Positions 16,903 to 26,271 are shown, numbered from the stretch's first letter. The stretch is DNA of 64,000 nucleotides from Bacteroidota bacterium (GCA_025361565.1 JANYKN010000140.1:1-64000), one strand, 5' to 3'. Translations and numbers: made by a program. Notes: generated by a model from the letters alone, not told the origin.

Positions 16903-19575
16903 ATGAATTATAAATTAATTATTGGCTTCAATTTGATATTGACATTATCAATTAATTACGTAATTGTGAATGCACAGGTGGTGGTTAATCCAAATGTTAC
17001 TGGAGTAGCTGCAGGCCACGTTGTAATTACTCCAACAAAATCAGCAAAAACAGCTATCATTGAATCGGAAATTGAACGAAATCCAAAGTTAAAAGAAAGG
17101 TCATATCCATTTGTGGATATCGCCTTGCCAAAAGGCGACGATCCAGCCTGGCATACTTTCCGAGGGCCAACTAAATCTGTAGCTCAATTATTAAAAAGTT
17201 TTGAAGGTCTTACAACTAATTCATATCCACCAGATTGTAATGGAACAGTTGGTCCAAATCATTATTTCCAGACGGTAAATTCAACCTATGCAATTTATGA
17301 TAAAGTAACAGGTGCATTATTAAAAAATGGTCCTCTGAGTAATTTTTTTCCGGGGCCTACAGGTGGATTACCTGGCGGAGGTGGAAATGATGGCGATCCA
17401 ATTGTTTTGTATGATGAGATTGAACAAAGATGGTTAATGTCTGAATTTGAGATTGATCTTAATTATATGCTAATTTCAATCTCTCAAACCAGCGATCCTA
17501 CTGGGCAATGGGATTCATACTCGTTTAAAATGAACGGTGCACCAGACTACATGAAATTCGGGATTTGGCAGGATGGATATTATATGGCTACCAATACCAC
17601 CACATCATCAACTGATTGCGATGTATATGTTTTTGAAAAGGCAGCTATGTTATTGGGCAACGCAAACCCCAAATTTGTAGGTTTTGCCAATCCAAATAAG
17701 CCAACTACCATTGATGGCTTTCATTGTCTTTTGCCTCTCGATAATGATTATGCTCAAGCAGCACCGGGTAGTCCAGGTTTATTTATGACGGTGAACGATG
17801 ATGCGATTGGTGGCGGAACAGATCAACTTTGGCTTTATGAATGTGCTGTCAATTGGACTACTCCTGCTAATTCAACTTTTAAAAGGGCGCAACAAATAGA
17901 TGTTTTACCATTCGACAGCAATTTCGGCTCTGGTTGGGATAATATTATGCAACCTAATACACAAAAGTTAGATGGGATACCGCAAATATTGATGTTCCGG
18001 GCTCAATATATAAACTTTCCAGGATATCAAACAATTATGGCTTGCCATACAGTTGATGTAAACAATACAGACCGTGCCGGTATTAGATGGTACGAACTAA
18101 GAAAAACCACTGGAGATTGGTCTGTACGCCAGCAAAATACCTATTCGCCCGATGCACATTCCAGATGGATGGGTAGTATTTCGATGAATAAAAACGGTGA
18201 AATTGCCATAGGATATTCAATTTCAAGTTCCACATTGGATCCCGGAATACGTGTTGCTGGTCAATCAATTTCTTCAAATATTGCTGCAAACAGCACGCTT
18301 GATATTCCCGAAAAAACAATTGTTAATGGCTCTATCTCCCAGTCTGGATCAAATAGGTGGGGAGATTATTCCGAAATGTCAATCGATCCTTCAAATTACA
18401 CCAATTTTTGGTTTACGAACCAATACATGCTTTCCGATTCAAAAAAAGGAACAAAAATAGCATCTTTTAATTTTACGGATCCTTGTATTCCGCCTACTAT
18501 TGAAGCTTCCAATTTTTCTTCTCCCACTTTAAATGATAACGATATGACCATCGATTGGTCACGCGGTAATGGAGATGGAATATTAATTGTTGCAAAACAA
18601 GGAAGTGTTGTTGATATGGTGCCCGAATCTGGAGCTTCATATACTGCAAACGCAACTTTCGGCAGTGGATCACAGATTGGTTTTGGCAATTATGTGGTTT
18701 ACAATGGAACCGGCACCTCAACCTCAATTACAGGTTTAGCTCCAGGAACGGATTATCATTATGCATTTTATGAATATTTTACAGCAGGGAATTGCTATAC
18801 AACTGTAGGATATAAAGCAAAAGCTAAAACAACAGGAACTCCTCCTTATTGTTTGTCGGCAGGAAATACAGATTATCCAACTAGTGTTACTTTAGTTAAT
18901 TTTAACACTATAAATAATAATACGTATACTACCTCACCAAAACCAGCTGCATATATTGACTATACTTCAATTGCTACAAATTTATCGAAAGGAAAAACGT
19001 ACAATTTGAATGTAAAAGTTAACACTGGAGGCAACTATACTGTACATGCGCGTGCCTGGATTGACTGGAATCAGAATATGGATTTTTCTGATAATGGTGA
19101 AACTTATGATCTGGGTGATGTTACAAACAAACCAAATAATGTCACAAGCTTATGTCCACTCGGTATAACTATTCCGGCGGATGCTTTATTAGGCAACACC
19201 AGGATGAGGGTCTCTGCAGAATGGAATGCTGATCCTGGTTCGTGCTCATCTGGTTTTGATGGTGAAGTAGAGGATTATACCGTTACAGTTGACAATTTAA
19301 ATGCAATTGAACCTGTCGAAAATAAGGAATCAATAGTAATTTATCCAAACCCGAACGATGGCCTTTTTGAGTTTGAAGTTAAAACTAAAAAATTGACAAA
19401 CTTGTCTATTACGGTTTATTCAATGTCAGGACAAGTTGTTGCCATGTATGGCTATAAAAATGTAACCAACGGATTGAAAAAGTCAATTGATTTAAGGCGC
19501 AAAGAAAAAGGTATTTATCAATTGAAAATCGAAATGAACAATAAAGTAATTACCAAACAAATTGTGATTGAATAA
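16903..19575 (+). CDS. T9SS-secreted protein with GEVED domain
   Basis: The 890-aa secreted protein has a signal peptide (about 1-24). A large N-terminal region (about 70-520) has NGTVGPNHYFQTVNSTYAIY, GGNDGDPIVLYDEIEQRW and RWGDYSEMSIDP motifs, typical of big secreted Bacteroidota proteins of unknown function with a probable propeller fold. A fibronectin-like segment follows (about 525-640), then a GEVED domain (about 645-800: ARAWIDWNQNMDFSDNGE to FDGEVEDYTVTV). The C-terminus (from IVIYPNPNDG) is a T9SS type A sorting signal. It is probably displayed on or shed from the cell surface. Enzymatic residues cannot be pointed out. Single-gene transcript with its own promoter. Confidence 0.88.
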   Translation: MNYKLIIGFNLILTLSINYVIVNAQVVVNPNVTGVAAGHVVITPTKSAKTAIIESEIERNPKLKERSYPFVDIALPKGDDPAWHTFRGPTKSVAQLLKSFEGLTTNSYPPDCNGTVGPNHYFQTVNSTYAIYDKVTGALLKNGPLSNFFPGPTGGLPGGGGNDGDPIVLYDEIEQRWLMSEFEIDLNYMLISISQTSDPTGQWDSYSFKMNGAPDYMKFGIWQDGYYMATNTTTSSTDCDVYVFEKAAMLLGNANPKFVGFANPNKPTTIDGFHCLLPLDNDYAQAAPGSPGLFMTVNDDAIGGGTDQLWLYECAVNWTTPANSTFKRAQQIDVLPFDSNFGSGWDNIMQPNTQKLDGIPQILMFRAQYINFPGYQTIMACHTVDVNNTDRAGIRWYELRKTTGDWSVRQQNTYSPDAHSRWMGSISMNKNGEIAIGYSISSSTLDPGIRVAGQSISSNIAANSTLDIPEKTIVNGSISQSGSNRWGDYSEMSIDPSNYTNFWFTNQYMLSDSKKGTKIASFNFTDPCIPPTIEASNFSSPTLNDNDMTIDWSRGNGDGILIVAKQGSVVDMVPESGASYTANATFGSGSQIGFGNYVVYNGTGTSTSITGLAPGTDYHYAFYEYFTAGNCYTTVGYKAKAKTTGTPPYCLSAGNTDYPTSVTLVNFNTINNNTYTTSPKPAAYIDYTSIATNLSKGKTYNLNVKVNTGGNYTVHARAWIDWNQNMDFSDNGETYDLGDVTNKPNNVTSLCPLGITIPADALLGNTRMRVSAEWNADPGSCSSGFDGEVEDYTVTVDNLNAIEPVENKESIVIYPNPNDGLFEFEVKTKKLTNLSITVYSMSGQVVAMYGYKNVTNGLKKSIDLRRKEKGIYQLKIEMNNKVITKQIVIE

Positions 19576-19604
19576 TTATGGTGAATCTGTTTAGTAAAAA
19601 GAAA

Positions 19605-19770
19605 GAGTCTGTATAAAAAGTCCTGAAAGTGATGGACATTGAGCTTTAGAGGCTGAGCTTGTCGAAGCCAGAAATGCGATGTACTGAGTTTATCGAAGTA
19701 TATAAGTTGTTGATTATCAATAATCGTTTCGGCAGGCTCAACGTACAGAAAACACTTTTTAGACAGTTTC
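19605..19770. mobile_element. MITE-like element with 17-bp terminal inverted repeats
   Basis: The left end GAGTCTGTATAAAAAGT (19605-19621) and the reverse complement of the right end GAAACTGTCTAAAAAGT (19754-19770) match at 14 of 17 positions. The interior (about 130 bp) has no ORF but contains GCTTGTCGAAGCC and TTCGGCAGGCTCAACGTACA, motifs of a widely dispersed TTCGACA(G/A)GCTCA-type repeat. The ends resemble those of IS-family transposons with GACTGTCTAAAAAGT termini, suggesting a non-autonomous derivative. No transposase is in the window and no target duplication was evident by eye. Confidence 0.55.
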
Positions 19771-19899
19771 TTTTTTTGATGATATTATAATCCTACCATT
19801 AATAAAAAGCGCAACCTTCAGATAGATTTTAATTAACCTGCCTTATTTTATTTTCAATTAAGCCTATTTTGAAACGCACAACTTAATGTTAATTGTTTT

Positions 19900-19907
19900 T
19901 ACTTTTG
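19900..19907 (+). promoter_or_regulatory. -7 promoter element of the EamA transporter gene
   Basis: TACTTTTG fits TAnnTTTG and lies 21 bp before the ATG at 19929. Its position supports that ATG over an in-frame TTG at 19893, which would lie upstream of the transcription start. Confidence 0.6.
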
Positions 19908-19928
19908 CGGCTTTCAAAACTAAATATA

Positions 19929-20774
19929 ATGTCAAAAGGAATTATTCTAATATTGGCTGCTGAGTTTTGTTTTGCCCTGGCCACCGTTTTTACAAAATTT
20001 GTCACCAACGATTCTTCGGTTACAGGTGTTGAAGCTACTTTTTTTCGCTTTGCACTGGGCTTGTTGATTGCAACAGCGCTAGTTTACAAGGAGAAAACAC
20101 CAATGCGGCCAAATAATGTTTCATTGGTAATTTGGCGTGGGATTTTAAACACGGTTGCCGTAATTATATTTTTTTCAGCGGTTCAATTCACCACAGTTAC
20201 CAATGCCAATATGCTGAATATGACCTATCCGGTTTTTATTTTTCTTGTTGCGCCATTTATTAATCACGAAAAATCTCCAAAGCGATTTTATATTTTTCTG
20301 GCACTGAGCATGGTTGGGATTTATCTGATTATTCATCCGAACTTTCAAAAAATAAATCCGGGCGATGTACTTGGACTTTTATCAGGTATTGTGGGTGCGT
20401 TTTCTGTAATTTCATTGCGTATGGCGCGTAAGCAAGACAGTACAACGTTGATCATATTTTACTTAATGTCTATTGGATTCGTATTGAATTTTTTGGTGAT
20501 GTTGCCTTTTTGGGTAGTTCCAAAAGGAATGGTAGCAGTAAATATTTTTATTGCTGCACTTTTGGGAGTTGGTGGGCAAGTATTCTTAACCTATGGTTAC
20601 AAATTTATAACTGCAAAATCTGGCAGTATTGTTTCATCGGGTCGAATTTTGTTCGCCATTCTTTTTGGTGTTACTTTTTTAAGCGAAGCGATTACTTTGC
20701 GATTGGTTGCAGGTGGCGTTTTAATTGCCATTTCATTGGTTGGGGTAAGCTTTTTTGAAAAGAAATTGAATTAA
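19929..20774 (+). CDS. EamA/DMT-family transporter
   Basis: The 281-aa integral inner-membrane protein has ten predicted transmembrane helices arranged as two EamA repeats. Repeat one contains FTKFVTNDSSVTGVEATFFR and FFSAVQFTTVTNANMLNMTYP, a good match to drug/metabolite exporters. Repeat two contains GVGGQVFLTYGYKFITAKSGS and ILFGVTFLSEAITL. Such proteins export small metabolites or amino acids by proton exchange; the substrate cannot be assigned. The start was set by the -7 element. It is a single-gene transcript ended by the hairpin at 20831-20858. Confidence 0.93.
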   Translation: MSKGIILILAAEFCFALATVFTKFVTNDSSVTGVEATFFRFALGLLIATALVYKEKTPMRPNNVSLVIWRGILNTVAVIIFFSAVQFTTVTNANMLNMTYPVFIFLVAPFINHEKSPKRFYIFLALSMVGIYLIIHPNFQKINPGDVLGLLSGIVGAFSVISLRMARKQDSTTLIIFYLMSIGFVLNFLVMLPFWVVPKGMVAVNIFIAALLGVGGQVFLTYGYKFITAKSGSIVSSGRILFAILFGVTFLSEAITLRLVAGGVLIAISLVGVSFFEKKLN

Positions 20775-20830
20775 GTCTTGGATTTTTTTATGTCGGCACC
20801 ATAAGCTGATTAATTCAGCATTAAAACAAA

Positions 20831-20858
20831 AATCAGGATTTTGGTCCTGATTTTTTTT
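20831..20858. terminator. Bidirectional rho-independent terminator
   Basis: Stem AATCAGGA (20831-20838) with TCCTGATT (20845-20852), then an eight-base T-run on plus (20851-20858). On minus the stem is followed by TTTTTGTTTT. It serves the convergent EamA gene and SRPBCC gene. Confidence 0.9.
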
Positions 20859-20897
20859 ATTTGCTTAATGCTGGAATCTGCCTTATTAATGGATTTT

Positions 20898-21431
20898 CTA
20901 TCCATTATTTTCCAGAATGGTTTTCAATTTAGCCAGCCCGTTTTCAAAATCTTTACCAATCATTTTATCCATATTCATAAAAAGCAGCATCAGGTTCATG
21001 GGATAAGCCATTTTTCCACTAAATCCCCAAGCAACTTTGGTTTGATTATCGGAAATGGATTCGGTTGTCATAAATGCATAGTTGGTTGCTTTCATTGGTT
21101 TTAAAAAACGGAGTTCAAACTCAAGCCTTTCTCCTTCAACTATTTTCAAAATTTCCTGTTCTCCTGCTCCAACATCCTTCATACTGCTTTCCCATGCCGA
21201 AACAAATCCAACGGTTCCATCAATGCCTTTGTATTCTTTTTTCATGGCTGGATCTTTGCCTGCCCAAACGCTAAAATTATCCTGATTTTTAAGCAATTTT
21301 AAATAATCAAAAACAGATTGTTTGGGTTTATCAATGGTTATTTCACGAACCAAACCAAAATCTTTTTTCATTACAAGACCTGCTATTAATATCAGTGCCA
21401 GCAGACCAACAATTAAATAAAGTATCACCAT
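20898..21431 (-). CDS. SRPBCC-family protein with N-terminal membrane anchor
   Basis: The 177-aa protein has one N-terminal transmembrane helix (about 2-22) followed by a START/SRPBCC (polyketide cyclase-like) domain. Visible features are ITIDKPKQSVFDYLKLLKNQ, the DPAMKKEYKGIDGTVGFVSAW block and KVAWGFSGKMAYPMNLM. These domains bind hydrophobic ligands in a deep cavity. The combination with an anchor is common in Bacteroidota and uncharacterised. It is convergent with the EamA gene. Confidence 0.85.
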   Translation of the reverse strand: MVILYLIVGLLALILIAGLVMKKDFGLVREITIDKPKQSVFDYLKLLKNQDNFSVWAGKDPAMKKEYKGIDGTVGFVSAWESSMKDVGAGEQEILKIVEGERLEFELRFLKPMKATNYAFMTTESISDNQTKVAWGFSGKMAYPMNLMLLFMNMDKMIGKDFENGLAKLKTILENNG

Positions 21432-21579
21432 TTTTTAAAGTTTTAATGTTTTTCCTTGCAAATATAGCAATAAAAGCTGTATTTATTGGCTCTGTAATTT
21501 AGATCTTAGACAAACCAATGGACAATATAATTGCTACACTAAAGTGCACTTTTCTTCTTGTGGAGATAATTTATCCGAT

Positions 21580-21900
21580 TCAATTTATGTTGATTTCTTT
21601 TGGCAGCATTTCTTTGTATTTTAACAAGTCTAGACTTTTATAAACTATTACAAAACCAGCAATACCAAAGCTTACCGATTCATTTGTTGCAGAAATTTTA
21701 CCATACGAAAACAAATAATAATTATCATAAGCAACAATCTCTTTTACCAATTCGCCCGCACCCAAAAAGCCTGAAATTGGATTTTCCTGTTTAAATTTTT
21801 CTACAATTTTTTCGCGGTGTTTATTGATGTCGGGGTTCGAAACAAACAATGCAATAATAACAATTGTTACCAATAATAATTTTCCTTTGTGCGATTTCAT
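21580..21900 (-). CDS. Small membrane-anchored protein, weakly DUF4359-like
   Basis: A 106-aa protein with an N-terminal hydrophobic helix (about 7-22) followed by a small soluble domain (SNPDINKHREKIVEKFKQ, then YLFSYGKISATNESVSFGIAGFVIVY). The order of a SNP motif after the helix, a charged helix and two beta strands ending in a glycine-rich strand resembles DUF4359, but I am not certain. The function is unknown. It stands alone, with about 150-200 bp of non-coding DNA on each side. Confidence 0.75.
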   Translation of the reverse strand: MKSHKGKLLLVTIVIIALFVSNPDINKHREKIVEKFKQENPISGFLGAGELVKEIVAYDNYYLFSYGKISATNESVSFGIAGFVIVYKSLDLLKYKEMLPKEININ

Positions 21901-22106
21901 AATTAGAATTAGTTTAGATTAAATGAATAGAGATCAAACAAATATACAAAAAATAAGGTCCTTTTCTCAAACTTAATTTAAATTTCTAAAATCAATATTT
22001 GGAGGGTTTATAAAATTATATTTTATTGCCTTAAAGCTCCGATGCTAAAATTGTCTTTAAATAAAATCTTTGAAAATCCGTTTCATTCGTTAAATTCGAA
22101 TTCTAT

Positions 22107-24509
22107 TTAATACAATCCCAATCCCATCGCATAATCATCCATCAAAGCACAATGAACTTGCTCAAAAGTATTGGTTTTGTTGTATTTTGTATATAGATCT
22201 TTGATGTACAAAGGAGTGTAAACACCAGGTTTTTCATCCCAGCCACGTTTCATTTCCTGCCACAAATAATCGTCGTATGAGCAGCAATGTTTCATAAACG
22301 TAATCATGGCAAGCAATTCCTTGTCTTTGGTGTTCTTTTCAGCTTCTTGGAAATAGTTAAGCGCCAACTTGCAATAGTAATAATTGTCCATATAATTGCG
22401 GGCATTGTCGTTCATGTTGCCAAAAAGTACATCGTAATAACCATAGGCGGTGCTTTGATATTGCGGAATGGAAGTCCAGCTATAACTCATCATCATCCAC
22501 GAATTGCCCCAATAGGAAGAATTGTATAAAAATTGACCAATTTTAATAAAGTTGGCAGCTTTCTTTTCAGATTTTCGGTTTGCTTCGTCCATCAAATTTA
22601 CAATTTGCTTTAACAAATCAGCTTTGTTAAAAACATAGTTTGTGTCAACTGGTAAGTTTGGTGCTATAAAAGGATTGTGCCGTAAAAAGGATTTGTATTC
22701 GTAATTCTTTTCCCAATAATCGTGAGGCATTGATGAAAAAGCTTCATTCGCTGTTTTAAAATCGCCTATACGCAAGGCAAGTGTTCCCTTTAAATCGAGC
22801 AATGCGTTTTTTGTGGGCAGTTCCTGGTTGCAAAGGAATTTTTCGAAATTGTTTTTATTTTTTTTTGCAAATAGAATCAATAATTTATCAATATCCTGAA
22901 TGCTTGCAAACCGATCGTAATATGCAATTTGCCAGTAATATCCTCTGTCGCCGTACGACCAATATTCTTCTTTTTTGCTTTGTTCAAAATCATTTTTAAA
23001 ATCCTCTGCTCTTGTTTTTAGCAATCCAGCGGTTGCAATATCGCCATTTCTGTTAAACGCCCGGCTAACCACCTCGCAAAGAGAATGGATTTGTTTAAGA
23101 TAAGTTGGGTTTTTTGCACCAAGCTTTTCCAATTCGCTCAATGTTTTGGCCAGCATTTCTTTTACATCATCTTTTACTATTTCATTTTCAAAACTATAAT
23201 ATAAAACCAATTCGGTGTTTTTTTGTAATTGAATAGTCGAATTAGCTTTATTTCCAATTAGGTTGAACAATTCCAATGCTTTTTTGTTTTCTCTTGCAAT
23301 CAAGTACAAATGGGCTTGAGCAAGATTTAAATAATCAATTAAATTGGGATTTGCCTTGCTTTTAATATCTGACAAAAAACTGTTTAATTCATTCAAGTAT
23401 TCGAGGTCTTTCTTTTTGTTTTTTTCCTTGATTATTGCATAATCTTCTTCCCATTCTCCTTGATGTTCTTCATCTTTTAGCGATGGCGAGTGACTGGTGA
23501 GTTCCGGAGTAAAAAGCCAATCTTCAAGTTTATTTACTTCACGCATGACCAGAATAGGAATGGCTGAATGGTTGGGATCGTTTTCAAATACTTTTTTCAT
23601 TTCAGTCAAAGCAGGCCCAGGATTTTGCAATGCTGAAAGAGCCCAAATTCCTGCAATTTCTTCTTTGTTTTTTGCCAAAATAAGGGTTTGATTGATTAAA
23701 CTTTTGCTGAAAAACTGGTAGGTCCTTCTTTTTTTCTCGTCGCATTGGTTAAAAACAAGGCTATACAGATAATTGGCTTCTATCTTTTTTCCCAGTGCGT
23801 TTAGTGCTTCTGCTTTGTGCAGCAATGCCCAGTTTCTTAAAACCGATGTCTCGTCTACTTTGGAAAAATATTTATCGTAAGTAGCAATACATTCCTGATT
23901 TTCGCCGGTTTGTCTGTAGAGTCTGATTAATTGATAAGCATACCGATTGCGCAACTTTTCATTTTTCACTTCGTTAACGAGTTTCTCAGCGGTTGGAATT
24001 AAATCGTAGCTTATGCTTCCCGTTTCGGAATAATAAGAATCGCCCCAAGGATCGTCAATAAATTGGTTGTTGAATTCATTTTGTTTGGCAAACACCAAAT
24101 AATCAAGCCATTCCTTGTTATTTGGCAACAGAAGAAATTCGATAAAAGTATTTCCCTCAAAGAATTCCTTCAATTTTCCATCGTCATAAGCCAGAAAAAA
24201 AACATCCGGATTAATTTTATATAAAATAGTGTAAATATCCCGCAGTTCAACGTTCTTGCTTAAATCGGATTGCCATTCCCTGCAATTTTTTTCCCAATCG
24301 GTATTTGCAAGTTCGGGATATGAAGTATTCCACAGATCTGGCGTATAGTAAAATGGCCTGAAAACGAAAAGCTCAGGTATTTCGGCCCTAAACATGGAAA
24401 TCCGGTAAGTATCGTCGTATTCGTACCAACCACAAGCCACTGACTTAAAACCCGAAAGCTGTGCGCTAATTAAAAAGCCTATAATAATTTTTAATAGTTT
24501 CTTTTCCAT
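22107..24509 (-). CDS. Large secreted repeat protein of unknown function (CGWYE motif)
   Basis: Start taken at 24509 (MEKKLLKIIIGFLISAQ), because that gives a proper signal peptide; an upstream in-frame start would prefix 13 extra residues. The mature protein of about 780 aa begins with ACGWYEYDD. It is rich in aromatic residues, with many helical-repeat-like stretches (AYQLIRLYRQTGENQECI, LLHKAEALNALGKKIEANY) suggesting divergent TPR/SEL1-type repeats. The conserved CGWYE start marks a Bacteroidota-specific family that I recognise but for which no function is known to me. It overlaps the upstream lipoprotein gene by 44 bp, so the two are translationally coupled and probably work together at the cell envelope. 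Confidence 0.85.
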   Translation of the reverse strand: MEKKLLKIIIGFLISAQLSGFKSVACGWYEYDDTYRISMFRAEIPELFVFRPFYYTPDLWNTSYPELANTDWEKNCREWQSDLSKNVELRDIYTILYKINPDVFFLAYDDGKLKEFFEGNTFIEFLLLPNNKEWLDYLVFAKQNEFNNQFIDDPWGDSYYSETGSISYDLIPTAEKLVNEVKNEKLRNRYAYQLIRLYRQTGENQECIATYDKYFSKVDETSVLRNWALLHKAEALNALGKKIEANYLYSLVFNQCDEKKRRTYQFFSKSLINQTLILAKNKEEIAGIWALSALQNPGPALTEMKKVFENDPNHSAIPILVMREVNKLEDWLFTPELTSHSPSLKDEEHQGEWEEDYAIIKEKNKKKDLEYLNELNSFLSDIKSKANPNLIDYLNLAQAHLYLIARENKKALELFNLIGNKANSTIQLQKNTELVLYYSFENEIVKDDVKEMLAKTLSELEKLGAKNPTYLKQIHSLCEVVSRAFNRNGDIATAGLLKTRAEDFKNDFEQSKKEEYWSYGDRGYYWQIAYYDRFASIQDIDKLLILFAKKNKNNFEKFLCNQELPTKNALLDLKGTLALRIGDFKTANEAFSSMPHDYWEKNYEYKSFLRHNPFIAPNLPVDTNYVFNKADLLKQIVNLMDEANRKSEKKAANFIKIGQFLYNSSYWGNSWMMMSYSWTSIPQYQSTAYGYYDVLFGNMNDNARNYMDNYYYCKLALNYFQEAEKNTKDKELLAMITFMKHCCSYDDYLWQEMKRGWDEKPGVYTPLYIKDLYTKYNKTNTFEQVHCALMDDYAMGLGLY

Positions 24510-25545
24510 AATGTTGAATATAAGTTGTATCCCACGAAAAAAATGCAATCGTAGATTTTTCGTTGTAAAATTCCGATTTCCGAATTAGCTTGATCAAATC
24601 ATCCATATCATCCGGATCAAGGCTTTCGAGCCTAAGTTCATCGCCATAGCGAATGTATGTATTTCCTGCAACCGTATCATACTTAAATGAATACCGGTTT
24701 GCATCAATGTGCGCATAACGCAATGTGTCGTTGGCAATTGAGCCCGCATCCACATCTCCAATGATACCTTTGAATTTCTTATTTCTGAACATTACTCCCC
24801 AATTAAAGATGGGTAAGGCTATATCGACAGGTAAACTATATTTTTGATCTTTGATATAAGCCGCAATATCCTTATAAGTGGCCAATGAGTTTTCAATATT
24901 GTATTCTTTGGGGTTTCCAATGCTGTAGCACATCAGCATCACTTTGTCAACCGGAGGAATTCCTGCTTTATCCTGATATTTAAATTGCCACAGCCTCAAC
25001 GTTACTGATATTTTTTTATCAGGAAAGACTTCTTTAAATTTCTTTAGGAAATAGAAATAATTGGCTTTTGAAGTTGGTGTCCAATCGCAATCAATCTGAA
25101 TTTCGGGCCATTCATTCTTTATTTTGGATTTAATTGAGTCAGGCTGATCTTCATAAGCATATTCGCGTATTTGAAAAATGTCCTGAGTCAAAGCGTCCAT
25201 TTTCTTTTTCATTCTAATGGCCAAAGAATCTAATTGTAAAGGTGAGCTTTTGAGCATAACCGTATTGGTGATAAAAACACAAGGCACAAAATACTCCGGG
25301 ATTTTATCTTCCCAAGGAATTGAAATCGGTGCAACCGGAATGGCTTCTTTTCGGGTAGCACTCCAGTCCACATCAAAGTACCGGATGTAAAACTTACTTA
25401 CTCCAAGTTTATCTGCAAGTTGCTGATCTTGTTTGTCGAAATGATATTCCGTTTTCCAATAATAAAAAGCGGCATTTTTGATTTCTTTTTGTGTGCAGCC
25501 AATAGCAAGCAAAAGGATGATTAGGATTGGGATATTTTTATACAT
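24466..25545 (-). CDS. Lipoprotein with glycosidase-like barrel, partner of the CGWYE protein
   Basis: The start at 25545 gives MYKNIPILIILLLAIGCTQ with a lipobox and lipidated Cys17; a TTG five codons upstream is less likely. The roughly 340-aa mature domain has features of a TIM-barrel hydrolase-like fold: FYIRYFDVDW near the start, EIQIDCDWTPTSKANYFYFL (an acidic strand end like a glycosidase), ISVTLRLWQF and LMCYSIGN. The acidic residues in DCDW could be catalytic, but no known glycoside hydrolase family can be assigned. The recurrent pairing with the CGWYE gene suggests a joint envelope function. Confidence 0.83.
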   Translation of the reverse strand: MYKNIPILIILLLAIGCTQKEIKNAAFYYWKTEYHFDKQDQQLADKLGVSKFYIRYFDVDWSATRKEAIPVAPISIPWEDKIPEYFVPCVFITNTVMLKSSPLQLDSLAIRMKKKMDALTQDIFQIREYAYEDQPDSIKSKIKNEWPEIQIDCDWTPTSKANYFYFLKKFKEVFPDKKISVTLRLWQFKYQDKAGIPPVDKVMLMCYSIGNPKEYNIENSLATYKDIAAYIKDQKYSLPVDIALPIFNWGVMFRNKKFKGIIGDVDAGSIANDTLRYAHIDANRYSFKYDTVAGNTYIRYGDELRLESLDPDDMDDLIKLIRKSEFYNEKSTIAFFSWDTTYIQHYGKETIKNYYRLFN

Positions 25546-25649
25546 TTTTATTGTAATCAATGGTTTATTTTGTCATTGTAAACATTTAATCTTTAATATC
25601 TTGTGTGGATAGAACAATGGTCCGCCTCAATTAAGCAATCATACTGAAT

Positions 25650-25970
25650 TTAAACTTCCTTTTTATTTGATCTTTCTTGCCAAATACTCGGATTTCTGCT
25701 TGTATGAAATATGGCAATTACCTGCACTATCAAATCCTTTAACTGGTAATAGATTACAAATGAAAACTTTTTTGTAACATGTTTTCTGATTTCCTTATAA
25801 ACTTTGGAATTGGCAAGCGGGTTTTGGCTTATCTTTTCAAAGCCATTGTTTATTTGCTTGTAGAAACTATCAGCAATTTTCTCATTTTCATTGGCATAAA
25901 ATTGGTACGATTTATCGAAATCGTTTTCAGCTTCATCAGATAATTCAATTTTAAATTGCTTTTTTTTCAT
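25650..25970 (-). CDS. ParE/RelE-family toxin
   Basis: The 106-aa protein has the ParE fold pattern: ELSDEAENDFDKSYQFYANENEKIADSF (helical hairpin), ISQNPLANSKVYKEIRKHV, then the beta-strand block KFSFVIYYQLKDLIVQVIAIFHTSRNP with the usual Arg and hydrophobic residues near the C-terminus. ParE toxins poison gyrase and RelE toxins cleave mRNA; the sequence alone does not decide which. It overlaps the antitoxin by 20 bp, the classical co-translated arrangement, and follows the antitoxin. Confidence 0.87.
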   Translation of the reverse strand: MKKKQFKIELSDEAENDFDKSYQFYANENEKIADSFYKQINNGFEKISQNPLANSKVYKEIRKHVTKKFSFVIYYQLKDLIVQVIAIFHTSRNPSIWQERSNKKEV

Positions 25971-26178
25971 ATTTTTTCTTTATCAGATTCCAGCTTTTAA
26001 ATGTAGTTTCACCTTGTTCTATTCGCATTAATCGCTGTTCTAATAATTGCTGATGCTCAAGTGAAATTGCAGTTTCATCCTCTTTGATATCAAGAATTTC
26101 AACATATTCGAACTCTTTTAAAAGCTGAATAATGAACGCCAGCTTTGTTTGTTCTTTTATACTTATAGTCAGTTCCAT
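25951..26178 (-). CDS. Antitoxin of the ParE-like pair
   Basis: The ATG at 26178 (MELTISIKEQTKLAF) is preferred to an upstream GTG at 26229, because the -7 element TATCTTTG at 26242-26235 would start transcription close to or after that GTG. The 75-aa product has a helical N-terminal half (ISIKEQTKLAFIIQLLKEFEYV) and a charged C-terminal half (LLEQRLMRIEQGETTFKSWN) of the type that wraps around the toxin. No ribbon-helix-helix motif is obvious, so DNA binding for autoregulation is uncertain. It is followed by the toxin with a 20-bp overlap. Confidence 0.78.
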   Translation of the reverse strand: MELTISIKEQTKLAFIIQLLKEFEYVEILDIKEDETAISLEHQQLLEQRLMRIEQGETTFKSWNLIKKKYEKKAI

Positions 26179-26234
26179 GGTCTTGTTAAATAAATGATTA
26201 GCCTGTTCAACTTGAATTTTGTTTGGCACTTATA

Positions 26235-26271
26235 CAAAGATAAGGAAATTTATCCCGAATAAATCATTCGG
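26235..26271 (-). promoter_or_regulatory. Promoter and putative operator of the antitoxin-toxin pair
   Basis: TATCTTTG on minus (26242-26235) fits TAnnTTTG exactly. An inverted repeat CCGAAT-N5-ATTCGG (26255-26271) sits 12 bp upstream of it, over the expected -33 area, and is a plausible operator for autorepression. Confidence 0.6.
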
